From the NCBI GenBank assembly GCA_026005075.1, contig BPKJ01000003.1, positions 1-64,000 on the forward strand: a DNA stretch of 64,000 bases. The letters run 5' to 3'. Within the stretch, counting starts at the first letter, position 1. The number at the start of each line of letters is the position of its first letter. The translations under genes and the position numbers were made by a program. This document shows, in pieces, positions 16,257-25,463 of this stretch. The notes below the pieces were generated by a model. The model saw nothing but the letters and a program-made list of their open reading frames with translations. It made no database searches and had not been told where the DNA came from. Source of the stretch: Lysobacteraceae bacterium. GTDB taxonomy: Bacteria; Pseudomonadota; Gammaproteobacteria; Xanthomonadales; Xanthomonadaceae.

Positions 16257-17930
16257 ATGACTGAAAGTTTTGCCGAACTGTTCGAGCAGAGCGAGAAGCT
16301 CTCCAAGCTCAAGCCCGGCGCCATCGTGGTCGGCAAGGTCGTCGAAGTCCGCAACGACGTCGTCGTCATCAACGCCGGCCTGAAATCCGAAGGCATCGTC
16401 CCGATCGAGCAATTCCGCAACGAGGATGGCGAGATCGAGGTCAGCGTCGGCGACGAGGTGAAGGTCGCGCTCGATGCGCTCGAGAACGGCTTCGGCGAGA
16501 CCGTGCTGTCGCGCGAGAAGGCCAAGCGCGCGATGGTGTGGGACGAGCTCGAGGAGGCGATGGAGAAGGACGAGACCGTCACCGGCCGCATCAGCGGCAA
16601 GGTGAAGGGCGGCTTCACCGTCGACATCAAGGACGTCCGTGCCTTCCTGCCGGGCTCGCTGGTCGACGTGCGCCCGGTGCGCGATCCGGCCTACCTCGAG
16701 GGCAAGGAACTCGAGTTCAAGATCATCAAGCTCGACCGCAAGCGCAACAACGTGGTCGTGTCCCGTCGCGCGGTGGTGGAGAGCGAGTACTCCGAGGAGC
16801 GCGAGAAGCTGATGGAGCGCCTGGTCGAGGGTGCGATCCTGCCGGGTGTGGTCAAGAACCTCACCGATTACGGCGCCTTCGTCGACCTCGGTGGCATCGA
16901 TGGCCTGCTCCACATCACCGACATGGCGTGGAAGCGCGTCCGTCATCCGTCCGAGGTGGTCGAGGTCGGCCAGGAGCTGCAGGTCCGGGTGCTCAAGTTC
17001 GACCGTGAGCGCAACCGTGTCTCGCTCGGCCTCAAGCAGCTCGGCGAGGATCCGTGGGACAACATCTCCCGGCGCTACCCGAGCGGCACCCGGGTGTTCG
17101 GCAAGGTCAGCAACGTCACCGACTACGGCTGCTTCGTCGAGATCGAGCCGGGCGTCGAGGGGCTGGTGCACGTCTCGGAGATGGACTGGACCAACAAGAA
17201 CGTCAATCCGTCGAAGGTGGTGCAGGTCGGCGACGAGGTCGAGGTCATGGTCCTCGACGTGGACGAGGAGCGCCGCCGCATCTCGCTGGGCATCAAGCAG
17301 TGCACCCAGAACCCCTGGGAAGTGTTCGCCCAGAACCACAAGAAGGGCGACAAGGTCTCCGGCCAGATCAAGTCGATCACCGACTTCGGCATCTTCATCG
17401 GTCTCGAGGGCGGCATCGACGGCCTGGTCCACCTGTCCGACATCAGCTGGAACGCGACCGGCGAGGACGTCATCCGCAACTTCAAGAAGGGCGACACGGT
17501 CGAGGCCGTGGTGCTGGCCGTCGATCCCGAGCGCGAGCGCATCTCGCTGGGCATCAAGCAGCTCGAGCAGGATCCGTTTGGCCAGTTCATGGCCGCCCAT
17601 CCCAAGGGCAGCATCGTGACCGGCACGGTCAAGGAAGTGGATGCCAAGGGCGCCACGGTCGAGCTGGCGGACGGCATCGAGGGCTACATCCGCGCCTCCG
17701 ACATCGCCAAGGAGCGGGTCGACGACGCCACCCAGTACCTCAAGGTCGGCGATCAGGTCGAGGCCAAGTTCATGGGCATGGATCGCAAGGGCCGCACCCT
17801 GCAGCTGTCGATCCGCGCCAAGGACGAGGCCGACCTGCGCGAGACCCTCGAGGAGTACAGCAACGCCTCGGGCGGCACCACCAAGCTCGGTGCCCTGCTG
17901 CGCGAGCAGCTCGGCAGCAAGTCCGAGTGA
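16257..17930 (+). CDS. rpsA: 30S ribosomal protein S1
   Basis: A 557-residue S1 with six S1/OB-fold RNA-binding repeats in order. Later repeats show the pattern [22 protein letters not shown] and [23 protein letters not shown]1 recruits mRNA to the 30S subunit. Start at ATG 16257 ([13 protein letters not shown]), as in other Gammaproteobacteria; the track ORF adds 33 spurious residues. It is bounded by terminators on both sides and followed by ihfB. Confidence 0.97.
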   Translation: MTESFAELFEQSEKLSKLKPGAIVVGKVVEVRNDVVVINAGLKSEGIVPIEQFRNEDGEIEVSVGDEVKVALDALENGFGETVLSREKAKRAMVWDELEEAMEKDETVTGRISGKVKGGFTVDIKDVRAFLPGSLVDVRPVRDPAYLEGKELEFKIIKLDRKRNNVVVSRRAVVESEYSEEREKLMERLVEGAILPGVVKNLTDYGAFVDLGGIDGLLHITDMAWKRVRHPSEVVEVGQELQVRVLKFDRERNRVSLGLKQLGEDPWDNISRRYPSGTRVFGKVSNVTDYGCFVEIEPGVEGLVHVSEMDWTNKNVNPSKVVQVGDEVEVMVLDVDEERRRISLGIKQCTQNPWEVFAQNHKKGDKVSGQIKSITDFGIFIGLEGGIDGLVHLSDISWNATGEDVIRNFKKGDTVEAVVLAVDPERERISLGIKQLEQDPFGQFMAAHPKGSIVTGTVKEVDAKGATVELADGIEGYIRASDIAKERVDDATQYLKVGDQVEAKFMGMDRKGRTLQLSIRAKDEADLRETLEEYSNASGGTTKLGALLREQLGSKSE

Positions 17931-17965
17931 CGCATTGCCGGGCTCAGGGCCCGGTCGCGGAATCG

Positions 17966-17996
17966 AGGCGCCGCCTGCGGGCGGCGCCTTTTTTTT
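17966..17996 (+). terminator. intrinsic terminator after rpsA
   Basis: A perfect 10-bp stem AGGCGCCGCC / GGCGGCGCCT with loop TGCG and a run of seven T residues, 36 bases after the rpsA stop. This is the strongest intrinsic terminator in the window. Confidence 0.93.
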
Positions 17997-18102
17997 CGTG
18001 GAATCACGGACTTGGCGCGCGCACCTGCGCCCATTTCCGAATCCGATGCGCTAGGATTGGGGGTTCCGGTCGAGCGCCGACCGACCCTGTGCATGGCCCG
18101 GC

Positions 18103-18399
18103 ATGACCAAGTCCGAACTGATCGAACTTCTCGTCCAGCGGCAGCCCCACCTCAAGCCCGACGACGTCGAGCTCGCGGTGCGGACCCTGCTCGAGCAGAT
18201 GAGCCAGACCCTGGCCCATGGCGGCCGGATCGAGATCCGTGGTTTCGGCAGCTTTTCGCTGCACTACCGCCCGCCGCGCGTCGGACGCAATCCGCGGACG
18301 GGGGAGGCGGTGCCCTTGGCCGCCCGCTACGTGCCCCACTTCAAGCCGGGGAAGGCGCTGCGCGAGCGGGTCAACGCGGCGCACGCGGGGGCGAAGTGA
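18103..18399 (+). CDS. ihfB: integration host factor subunit beta
   Basis: A 98-residue DNABII-family protein. [17 protein letters not shown] starts the helical dimerisation domain, and [22 protein letters not shown] forms the DNA-contacting beta arm with the intercalating Pro in GRNPRTG. IHF bends DNA in replication, recombination and transcription. It follows rpsA as in many Gammaproteobacteria but after a strong terminator, so it has its own promoter; a TAGGAT -10-like element occurs about 45 bases upstream. It overlaps lapA by 4 bases. Confidence 0.96.
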   Translation: MTKSELIELLVQRQPHLKPDDVELAVRTLLEQMSQTLAHGGRIEIRGFGSFSLHYRPPRVGRNPRTGEAVPLAARYVPHFKPGKALRERVNAAHAGAK

Positions 18400-18689
18400 A
18401 ACCGCTGTTGCGCTGGGCCAGGCTGTTGCTGGCGCTGCTGATCGTGGCGATCGGGATCGCCTTCGGTGCGCTGAATCACGCCCCGCTGGTGGTCGATCTG
18501 CACTTCGTGCAGGTCGAGGCCAGCTCCGGCGTCGCGCTGCTTGCCGCCGCCCTCGTGGGCGCCGTGCTGGCGGGGCTTTGCCTGGGGCTGGCGGTGATCT
18601 GGCCCCTTCGGCGCGCCCTGCGCCGGGCCGCGCGCGAGCGGGCCCTCGAGGATGCGCTGCCGGTGCCGGTCGAGCGGGATCCTTCGTGA
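18396..18689 (+). CDS. lapA: LapA-family inner membrane protein (DUF1049)
   Basis: A 97-residue protein not given its own line in the track; it lies in the 18012-18689 ORF. GTG 18396 overlaps the ihfB stop. Two transmembrane helices (about 7-25 and 42-66) flank the LapA segment [16 protein letters not shown] basic cytoplasmic tail follows. LapA works with LapB in assembly and turnover control of lipopolysaccharide. It overlaps lapB by 4 bases (GTGA), making ihfB-lapA-lapB a tightly coupled set. Confidence 0.88.
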   Translation: MKPLLRWARLLLALLIVAIGIAFGALNHAPLVVDLHFVQVEASSGVALLAAALVGAVLAGLCLGLAVIWPLRRALRRAARERALEDALPVPVERDPS

Positions 18690-19858
18690 CCGAACTGCCG
18701 CTGCTGTTTCTCCTGCTGCCGGTTGCCGCGCTGTCGGGATGGTATGCGGGACGCAAGTCCGGGGCGCGCACGGTCGGGCAGCGGGTCAGCAGGCTGTCCA
18801 CCAACTACTTCCGCGGTCTGAACTACCTGCTCAACGAGCAGCCGGACAAGGCGATCGAGGTCTTCCTCGAACTGGCCGAGGTGGACAAGCGCACGGTCGA
18901 GACCCACTTCGCGCTCGGGCATCTGTTCCGCCGCCGTGGCGAGGTCGATCGCGCCATCCGCCTGCACCAGAACCTGATCGCCCGGCCTGGGCTTTCCGAG
19001 GAGCACAAGATCCAGGCGGTGCTGGAGCTGGGCGAGGACTACATGCGGGCCGGGCTGCTGGACCGGGCCGAGATCCTGTTCTGTGATCTGCGCGAGATCG
19101 AGGCGGTGGCGCCGCAGGCGCTCCGCCACCTGATCAGCATCTGCCAGCAGGAACGCGACTGGGAGAAGGCGATCGAGCACGCGCGCCAGCTGGAGTCGCT
19201 CACCGGCGAGCCGATGGGCGCCCTGGTTGCGCAGTTCCACTGCGAGCTGGCCGAGGCAGCCCACCGCAAGGGCGATTTCACCCGTGCCCGGGAGCACATC
19301 GAGCAGGCCTACGCCGCCGAGGCCAACTGCGTGCGGGCCGGTATCCTCGAGGGCCGGCTCGAACTGGCGCAGAACCACGATCCCGCCGCGATCCGCGCCT
19401 TCGAGCGGGTGGCCCGGACCGATCCCGAGATGCTGCCGGAGCTGCTGCCCGAGCTGCTTTCCGCCTACCGCCGCGCCGGTGAGGTGGACCGCGCGCGCGC
19501 CTTCCTGCACGAGATGCTCGAGCGCCACTCGGGGGTCACCACGCTGCTGGCCTTGACCCGCCTGATCGAGCAGGAGGAGGGGCGGGCCCGGGCCAAGGCC
19601 TTCCTGACCGAGCAGTTGCGGCGCCGGCCTTCGGTGCGCGGGCAGGGCGCCCTCATCGACCTGAGCCTTGCCGAGGGCGAGCCGCTGACCCGTGACCTGC
19701 TGCTGGTGCTCAAGCAGCTCGGCGATCAGCTGGTCGCCGGTGTGCCGGCCTACCGTTGCCGTCGCTGCGGCTTCGGCGCGCGGCTGCACCACTGGCAGTG
19801 CCCGAGCTGCAAGAGCTGGGGCTCGATCAAGCCGATCCAGGGGCCGGCGGCCGAGTAG
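18686..19858 (+). CDS. lapB: lipopolysaccharide assembly protein LapB
   Basis: A 390-residue inner-membrane-tethered TPR protein. Residues 1-20 are the membrane anchor, several TPR units fill about 60-330, and the C-terminal rubredoxin-like metal site is CRRCGF...CPSCKSWGS. LapB (YciM) presents LpxC to FtsH and thereby limits lipid A synthesis. The GTG at 18686 overlaps the lapA stop, and this start gives the conserved [22 protein letters not shown] opening. The WecA-like gene begins 2 bases after its stop codon, tying LPS control to polysaccharide genes. Confidence 0.95.
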   Translation: MTELPLLFLLLPVAALSGWYAGRKSGARTVGQRVSRLSTNYFRGLNYLLNEQPDKAIEVFLELAEVDKRTVETHFALGHLFRRRGEVDRAIRLHQNLIARPGLSEEHKIQAVLELGEDYMRAGLLDRAEILFCDLREIEAVAPQALRHLISICQQERDWEKAIEHARQLESLTGEPMGALVAQFHCELAEAAHRKGDFTRAREHIEQAYAAEANCVRAGILEGRLELAQNHDPAAIRAFERVARTDPEMLPELLPELLSAYRRAGEVDRARAFLHEMLERHSGVTTLLALTRLIEQEEGRARAKAFLTEQLRRRPSVRGQGALIDLSLAEGEPLTRDLLLVLKQLGDQLVAGVPAYRCRRCGFGARLHHWQCPSCKSWGSIKPIQGPAAE

Positions 19859-19860
19859 CC

Positions 19861-20835
19861 ATGCCGGAAGCCCTGCCGCTGACCTGGATCCTGGCTGCCC
19901 CTGCCTCGGCGGCACTGACCTGGCTGGCGGTGCTCTACGGGCGGCGTCGGGGGCTGCTCGACCTGCCTGGCCGGCGTCGCTCGCACCGCGAGGTCACTCC
20001 GCGGGGAGGCGGCATCGGCCCGGTGCTGGTGGTGCTGCTGGCGCTGCCGATCGTGACCTCGGCGGCCGAGGCGCCGGCACTCGCGCTGGCGCTGGCGCTG
20101 GTGGCTGCGGTGGGCTGGATCGACGACCACCGCCCCCTGTCGGCGGGCCTGCGGCTCGCGGTCCACGTGCTGGCCGCGGTGGTGCTGGTGCCGGGGCTGC
20201 TCCCGGGTCTGGGCGGGATCGGGCTCGTCCTCGCGGGATTGGGACTGGTGGCAGCGGTGAATGTCAGCAACTTCATGGACGGGATCAACGGCTTGACGGC
20301 ATCGCAGGCGGCGCTGGTGAGCGCGGCCATCGCCGTGCTTTCCGGGCCGCAGCTGCCGGTGCCGGGCGGGCTGGCGGCGGTGGTCGCCCTGGCCTGCGCC
20401 GGTTTCCTGCCCTTCAACCTGCCGCGTGCGAGGGTGTTCCTCGGCGACGTCGGCAGCGGCGCGCTCGGGCTGCTGGCCGGAGCGCTCGGGCTGCTGGCCT
20501 GGCGCGAGGGCATGGCTTCGGCCGCGGCGCTCCTCCTCCTCCCCTCGGCCTTCGCGCTCGACGCCGGCCTGACCCTTCTGGCGCGCGCGCGCGCCGGGCG
20601 GCGCCTTGCCCAGCCGCATCGGGAACATCTCTACCAGTGGCTGGTCCGAGCCGGGGCCTCGCACACGTCGGTGACCGCGGCCTACGCCGGCTGGACCCTC
20701 CTGATGGCCGGTCTCTGCCTTGCCTTCCCGCGGGGAAGCATGGCGCTGACGGTCGCCGTGTACCTGGCGGGAGCGGGGATCTGGTGGCAGGCTCGGCGGG
20801 CCCTCTTGGCGCGGCGAAGGAGGCGGGGACGGTGA
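19861..20835 (+). CDS. WecA/MraY-family polyprenyl-phosphate sugar-1-phosphate transferase
   Basis: A 324-residue polytopic membrane enzyme (about ten helices) of the glycosyltransferase 4 family, which loads a sugar-1-phosphate onto undecaprenyl phosphate to start O-antigen or related glycans. The signature Asp/Asn segments are VGWIDDHRPL and NVSNFMDGINGL. FLPFNLPRARVFLGDVGSG matches the catalytic loop and AQPHREHLYQ matches the C-terminal His motif. Start ATG 19861. It overlaps the WbpM-like gene by 4 bases, so the two are probably one unit for glycan initiation. The sugar is not determinable from sequence. Confidence 0.88.
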   Translation: MPEALPLTWILAAPASAALTWLAVLYGRRRGLLDLPGRRRSHREVTPRGGGIGPVLVVLLALPIVTSAAEAPALALALALVAAVGWIDDHRPLSAGLRLAVHVLAAVVLVPGLLPGLGGIGLVLAGLGLVAAVNVSNFMDGINGLTASQAALVSAAIAVLSGPQLPVPGGLAAVVALACAGFLPFNLPRARVFLGDVGSGALGLLAGALGLLAWREGMASAAALLLLPSAFALDAGLTLLARARAGRRLAQPHREHLYQWLVRAGASHTSVTAAYAGWTLLMAGLCLAFPRGSMALTVAVYLAGAGIWWQARRALLARRRRRGR

Positions 20836-22691
20836 GACGGCTGGCACACTGGGTTGGGCGGATCCACCCGCGCGTGGCCGTGGTCGTGCATGACCTCGGC
20901 ATGGTGTGGCTGGGCTGGATCCTCGCCTCGCGGCTGCGCGAGCCGCGGCCGGTGCCGTGGTGGAGCGACGATCTCTGGGTGGTGCTGCTGGCCCAGGGGC
21001 TGGTCTTCTGGTGGACCGGCCTCTACCGCGGGTTGTGGCGCTTCGCCAGCCTTCCCGATCTGTGGAACATCGCGCGGGCTGCGGTGTTCGGCACGCTGGC
21101 CATCACCCTCGGACTGTTCCTGTTCTCGCGTCTGGAGGGGGTCTCCCGCGGCGTGCTTTTCCTCTACCCCATGATCCTCCTGTTCCTGCTCGGCACGCCG
21201 CGTCTGCTCTACCGCTACTGGAAGGACAGCCGCCAGGGCGCGGCCCTCGAGGGCGGGGTGCGCCGCGTGCTGATCCTGGGCGCCGGCCGGGCCGGTGAGA
21301 CGCTGCTCAGGGAGCTGCGGCGGGAGAACCGGCTGCGCCCGGTCGGCTTCCTCGACGACAACCGGGCGCTGCGCGGCTCGCGCATCCACGGCGTTCCGGT
21401 GCTGGGCACGATCGACCGCGTCGCCGAGCTGGCCCGCGAGGTCGCCGCGGAGATGCTGCTGATCGCCATCCCCGGCGCCACGAACCAGCAGATGCAGCGC
21501 ATCGTGGAGCTGTGCGAGGCCACCGGGCTGCCGTTCCGCACCGTGCCGCGGCTGCGCGACGTGGTCGAGGGGCGCAGCGCCTTCACCGACCTCAAGGAAG
21601 TGGCGATCGAGGATCTGCTCGGCCGGGATCCGGTCGAGCTCGACTGGTCGGCGATCCGCCTTGCCCTGGCCGGCAAGCGGGTGCTGGTCACCGGCGGGGG
21701 CGGGTCGATCGGCGCCGAGCTGTGCCGGCAGATCGCGAGGCTGGGCGTGGAGCGGCTCACCATCCTCGAGCTGTCCGAGTACAACCTCTACCGGATCGAG
21801 CAGGAGCTGCGCAGTGCGTTTCCGGACGTGCTGATCGATTGCCTGCTCGGCGATGTCGGCGACGCCGCCACCGTCGATCACGCGCTCGCGCTTGCACGCC
21901 CGCATCGGGTGTTCCATGCCGCCGCCTTCAAGCACGTGCCGCTGCTCCAGGGGCAGCTGCGCGAGGCCGTGCGCAACAACGTGCTGGCCACCCAGACCCT
22001 GGCCATGGGTTGCCTGCGCCACGGCGTCGAGAGCTTCGTGCTCGTGTCCTCGGACAAGGCGGTCAACCCCGCCAATGTCATGGGCGCCAGCAAGCGCTGG
22101 GCGGAGATCGTCTGTCAGGCGCTCTCCGCGGAGGGAAAGACCCGCTTCGTGACCGTGCGCTTCGGCAACGTGCTGGATTCGGCCGGCTCGGTGGTGCCGC
22201 TGTTCCGCGAGCAGATCCGGCGCGGCGGTCCGGTGACCGTCACCCATCCCGAGATCACGCGCTACTTCATGACCATCCCCGAGGCCTGCCAGCTGATCCT
22301 GCAGGCGATGACGCTGGGGGAGGGCGGCGAGCTGTTCGCGCTGGACATGGGCGAGCCGGTCCGGATTCGCTACCTCGCCGAGCAGATGATCCTGCTCGCC
22401 GGCAAGGTTCCGGAGCGGGACATCCCGATCGTGTACACCGGTCTGCGTCCGGGCGAGAAGCTGTTCGAGGAGATCTTCCACGCCCAGGAAAGCTACCAGC
22501 GCACGCGCCACCCGAAGATCTGGCTGGCGCAGGGACGTCCGGTCTCCCGCCCCGCCCTGGATGCGGCGCTGCACGAGGTGCGCCAGGCCTGCCTGCGCTT
22601 CGATGAGGCGGCGCTGGAACGCCTGCTGAGCGAGTGGGTGCCCGAGTACCGTCCGCAGGCCGGCGTGGTGCTGCTGCATCGCCGTGCCTGA
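20832..22691 (+). CDS. WbpM/CapD-type nucleotide-sugar 4,6-dehydratase
   Basis: A 619-residue membrane protein. About four N-terminal helices (10-125) and a CoA-binding-like Rossmann domain (about 140-260) precede the SDR catalytic domain, which opens with TGGGGSIGAELCRQ near residue 287. The catalytic region VSSDKAVNPANVMGASKR has Met four residues before Lys in place of the usual Tyr, as in WbpM-type membrane dehydratases. Such enzymes make UDP-4-keto-6-deoxy sugars from UDP-GlcNAc for O-antigen. It starts at GTG 20832, overlapping the transferase stop. The galU gene follows 32 bases downstream. Confidence 0.9.
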   Translation: MRRLAHWVGRIHPRVAVVVHDLGMVWLGWILASRLREPRPVPWWSDDLWVVLLAQGLVFWWTGLYRGLWRFASLPDLWNIARAAVFGTLAITLGLFLFSRLEGVSRGVLFLYPMILLFLLGTPRLLYRYWKDSRQGAALEGGVRRVLILGAGRAGETLLRELRRENRLRPVGFLDDNRALRGSRIHGVPVLGTIDRVAELAREVAAEMLLIAIPGATNQQMQRIVELCEATGLPFRTVPRLRDVVEGRSAFTDLKEVAIEDLLGRDPVELDWSAIRLALAGKRVLVTGGGGSIGAELCRQIARLGVERLTILELSEYNLYRIEQELRSAFPDVLIDCLLGDVGDAATVDHALALARPHRVFHAAAFKHVPLLQGQLREAVRNNVLATQTLAMGCLRHGVESFVLVSSDKAVNPANVMGASKRWAEIVCQALSAEGKTRFVTVRFGNVLDSAGSVVPLFREQIRRGGPVTVTHPEITRYFMTIPEACQLILQAMTLGEGGELFALDMGEPVRIRYLAEQMILLAGKVPERDIPIVYTGLRPGEKLFEEIFHAQESYQRTRHPKIWLAQGRPVSRPALDAALHEVRQACLRFDEAALERLLSEWVPEYRPQAGVVLLHRRA

Positions 22692-22723
22692 GTCGCCCGA
22701 GTCCTTCCAGGAGTGCTGACACG

Positions 22724-23599
22724 ATGCTGAAGGTCCGCAAGGCCGTCTTTCCCGTCGCCGGTCTCGGCACGCGTTTCCTGCCGGCCACCAAGACCGTGCC
22801 CAAGGAAATGCTGCCGATCGTCGATCGTCCCTTGATCCAGTACGCCGTGGACGAGGCCATCGAGGCCGGTTGCGACACCCTGGTCTTCGTCACCAACCGC
22901 TACAAGCACGCCGTCGCCGACTACTTCGACAAGGCCTACGAGCTGGAGCAGAAGCTGGAGAAGGCCGGCAAGCAGGATCTCCTGGCGATGGTCCGCGAGG
23001 TCCTGCCGGCGCATGTGCGCGCGGTCTTCGTGACCCAGGCCGAGGCCCTGGGTCTCGGCCATGCCGTGCTGTGCGCCGAGCCGGTGGTGGGCAACGAGCC
23101 CTTTGCCGTCCTGCTCCCGGATGACCTGATCTGGACCCGCGGCCGCGGTGCGCTCGGGCAGATGGTGGATCTTGCCGCGTCCCGCAACGCCAGCGTGATC
23201 GCGGTGCAGGAGGTGCCCCGCGCGCAGACCGGCAGCTACGGCATCGTGGATACCGCAGGCGATGAGGGCAACCCCGCGCGCATCCACGGCATGGTCGAGA
23301 AGCCCGCGCCCGAGGACGCGCCCGGCACCCGTGCCGTGGTGGGGCGCTACGTGCTCTCGCCGCGGGTGTTCGAGCTCCTGCGCGACACCGCGCCGGGCCG
23401 GGGCGGGGAGATCCAGCTGACCGATGCTCTGGCCCGGCTGGCGACTTCCAGCAACGTGCTGGCCTACGCCTTCGAGGGGATGCGTTTCGATTGCGGAACC
23501 CGGATCGGGCTGGTCGAGGCGACGATCCGCTACGCCCTGGACCACCCTGAGCTGGCCGATCGGGCGCGCGACTTCATGCGTGCGGCGCTGGCCGAATGA
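22724..23599 (+). CDS. galU: UTP-glucose-1-phosphate uridylyltransferase
   Basis: A 291-residue nucleotidyltransferase that forms UDP-glucose for cell-surface glycans. The substrate-binding signature is FPVAGLGTRFLPATKTVPKE (residues 9-28). PLIQYAVDEAIEAG and the catalytic-lysine region GMVEKPAPEDAPG are typical GalU motifs. ATG 22724 begins MLKVRKAVFPV; the track ORF adds 30 residues. It closes the polysaccharide precursor group after the WbpM-like gene. Its 3' end overlaps the opposite-strand methyltransferase by 70 bases. Confidence 0.97.
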   Translation: MLKVRKAVFPVAGLGTRFLPATKTVPKEMLPIVDRPLIQYAVDEAIEAGCDTLVFVTNRYKHAVADYFDKAYELEQKLEKAGKQDLLAMVREVLPAHVRAVFVTQAEALGLGHAVLCAEPVVGNEPFAVLLPDDLIWTRGRGALGQMVDLAASRNASVIAVQEVPRAQTGSYGIVDTAGDEGNPARIHGMVEKPAPEDAPGTRAVVGRYVLSPRVFELLRDTAPGRGGEIQLTDALARLATSSNVLAYAFEGMRFDCGTRIGLVEATIRYALDHPELADRARDFMRAALAE

Positions 23600-24477
23600 G
23601 TTTGGCGTGATCGGCCGCGGCCCGGGCCGCCGCCCGCTGGGAGTGCGGCCAGCACGCCGTCGAGCCGGCGCTCGGCGACGAAGCCGGCCCGCTGCAGGCG
23701 GCGGATCACCTCCCCGGGAAGGTCGCGGCGGTGGCTCAGGGCGTTGGGCTGGCCGGTGTAGTGGAACAGGCGTGCGCCCGGGCGCAGCACGCGGGCGAGC
23801 TGGTCGTAGAAGTCCTGCGCGTAGAGTTCGCCGGCGATGCCGAAGCGGGGCGGATCGTGCAGGGCCGCGTCCCAGGAGGCCGACGGCAGGCTCGCGATGT
23901 GGCGGGCGATGTCGGCCTCGGCGAGCACCAGCCGCCCGGCCGTGTCGGGGTCTTCCGGGTCGGGCGACCAGGGGTTGAGTCGACGCAGCCAGAGCACGTC
24001 GGGGTGCTTCTCGAAGCTGTCCACGCGCAGCGCGCCGCCGGCGAGGCACCACGCCGCGTAGTAGCCAAGCCCGCCGCAGCAGTCGAGGATGCGCTTGCCC
24101 GCGGGCTCGACCAGGGCGACCTTCCTGCGGGCATCCTCCCATGGCGAGATGCGCGCCGTGGGCAGCATCTTGATGCCGTCGATCTCGAAGGTGGGCGCGC
24201 CCCAGACCGTCGGTACCAGCTTGATCAGTGCCCCCGAGAAACGCTGCACCGGCGCGAAGCCCCGGCCGTCCCAGTGCAGCACGGTGCGCTCGCGGGGCAT
24301 GTCCGGCCAGGGGTAGTGCTGGCCCCGCCAGCGGAACCCGCTCTCGCACAGCGCGATGCGCTCCTCGCTGCGGCCGAGGTCGAGCGAACCCACCCACTCG
24401 GTCTGGCCACGCGCCCGCGCCGCCGCGACGGCGGCGAGAACCTCGCGGGTCAGCAGTGGCGTGGAGATGCGCGCCAT
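23530..24477 (-). CDS. class I SAM-dependent methyltransferase
   Basis: A 315-residue protein with a methyltransferase fold. The SAM-binding GxGxG-like loop is ILDCCGGLGYYAAW, the acidic post-II residue lies in VDSFEKHPDVLWLRRLNPW, and DAALHDPPRFGIAGELYAQ resembles the post-IV catalytic region (DPPR). Substrate unknown; DPPR-type motifs occur in nucleic-acid methyltransferases, but that is only suggestive. The start is ATG 24477 (MARISTPLL). The C-terminal ~25 residues are read from antisense galU sequence and are basic and low in family-like character, so the end may be an accidental extension. Confidence 0.75.
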   Translation of the reverse strand: MARISTPLLTREVLAAVAAARARGQTEWVGSLDLGRSEERIALCESGFRWRGQHYPWPDMPRERTVLHWDGRGFAPVQRFSGALIKLVPTVWGAPTFEIDGIKMLPTARISPWEDARRKVALVEPAGKRILDCCGGLGYYAAWCLAGGALRVDSFEKHPDVLWLRRLNPWSPDPEDPDTAGRLVLAEADIARHIASLPSASWDAALHDPPRFGIAGELYAQDFYDQLARVLRPGARLFHYTGQPNALSHRRDLPGEVIRRLQRAGFVAERRLDGVLAALPAGGGPGRGRSRQTHSASAARMKSRARSASSGWSRA

Positions 24478-24670
24478 GGAAGCCTGGAAAGCAGGGCCAT
24501 GCAGGGTAGCAGCCGCGCCCTGCCTGCGAACACCCGCACAGGGCCGCCGCCGCGCCCGGCCGGCACCTGCCACACCGGCGTCAAGGTCGCGTCACCGGCC
24601 CGTCCGCTACGCCGCCCATCCTGTTGCCTCGAGGCGTCACCGCCGCGCGGTGGCGAGACGGAGGGGCACG

Positions 24671-24940
24671 ATGCAGATCGAGGACTACATCCAGCGGCAT
24701 GGCAACCTGCTCCGCATCGGCCGCCGCCGGCTCTGGCTGTGCCGGGTCGAGATCCTCGACGGCGGCCGGGCGCTGCTCCACCTTGCCGAGGGCGGGCGCA
24801 GCCGGCGCGCCTGGTTGCTCGGCAGCCGCCCGTTCGAGGCATGGGCGCTGGAGCGCAGCCGTGGACGCCTTGGCCCGGCCTTCCGGGTCGCGGGGACACG
24901 GCTGGAGCCGGTCGCCGTGGCCGGGTGGTCGCGCGCATGA
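24671..24940 (+). CDS. small hypothetical protein
   Basis: An 89-residue ORF starting MQIEDYIQRHGNLL at ATG 24671, preceded by GAGGGGCACG as a possible ribosome-binding site. It is basic and mostly beta-like (RLWLCRVEILDGGRALLHL), without signal peptide, membrane helix or a motif I recognise. It stands between the methyltransferase and the YciI-like gene and has plausible codon use for the window. The 193-base region upstream, between it and the methyltransferase, shows no clear gene or RNA. Confidence 0.5.
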   Translation: MQIEDYIQRHGNLLRIGRRRLWLCRVEILDGGRALLHLAEGGRSRRAWLLGSRPFEAWALERSRGRLGPAFRVAGTRLEPVAVAGWSRA

Positions 24941-25003
24941 GACCGGCGTGGGCGGCCTTGCGCGCCGCGTGGCATGATGGGGGCCCCTTCACGGAGCCCG
25001 GTC

Positions 25004-25453
25004 ATGCCCCTGTTGCGCATGCTCCTGCTGTGGATCGCGTTTCCGGTACTGGCGCAGCAACCGGCGCCGCCCGATCCTGAACTCGCCGCGCGGCTCGGCG
25101 CGGACCGCTTCGGGATGCGTTCCTACGTGCTGGTCATCCTGCGCAGCGGACCTTCTCCGGTGCCCGAGGGCGAGGCGCGCCGGGCGATGTTCGCCGGGCA
25201 CTTCGCCAACATGGAGCGGCTGGCCCGCGAGGGCAGGCTGGTGGTGGCCGGGCCGTTCGGATCCAACCCCGACGGCTGGCGCGGTCTGTTCATCCTCGCC
25301 ACCGACGACCTCGATCAGGCCCGCGCATGGACCGAGACCGACCCGGTGATCGTGCACGGCGAGATGGTGGCCGAGTACCGCCCCTGGTACGGCAGCGCGG
25401 CGCTGATGGAGGTCGGGCGGATCCATCGCGAGATCGCGGCCGAGTCCCCCTAG
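25004..25453 (+). CDS. exported YciI-like (YCII domain) protein
   Basis: A 149-residue protein. An N-terminal signal peptide (MPLLRMLLLWIAFPVLA) precedes a YCII-related ferredoxin-like domain with FAGHFANMERLAREGRLVVAGPFG and VIVHGEMVAEYRPW. The His in GHFANM is the residue usually conserved in YCII proteins. Function of exported YCII proteins is unknown; fold relatives include dehydrochlorinase-like enzymes. The track start (10 codons upstream) is less convincing than the ATG at 25004, which gives a clean signal peptide. It converges with the truncated B12-binding remnant. Confidence 0.72.
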   Translation: MPLLRMLLLWIAFPVLAQQPAPPDPELAARLGADRFGMRSYVLVILRSGPSPVPEGEARRAMFAGHFANMERLAREGRLVVAGPFGSNPDGWRGLFILATDDLDQARAWTETDPVIVHGEMVAEYRPWYGSAALMEVGRIHREIAAESP

Positions 25454-25463
25454 CGCGGCCGGT

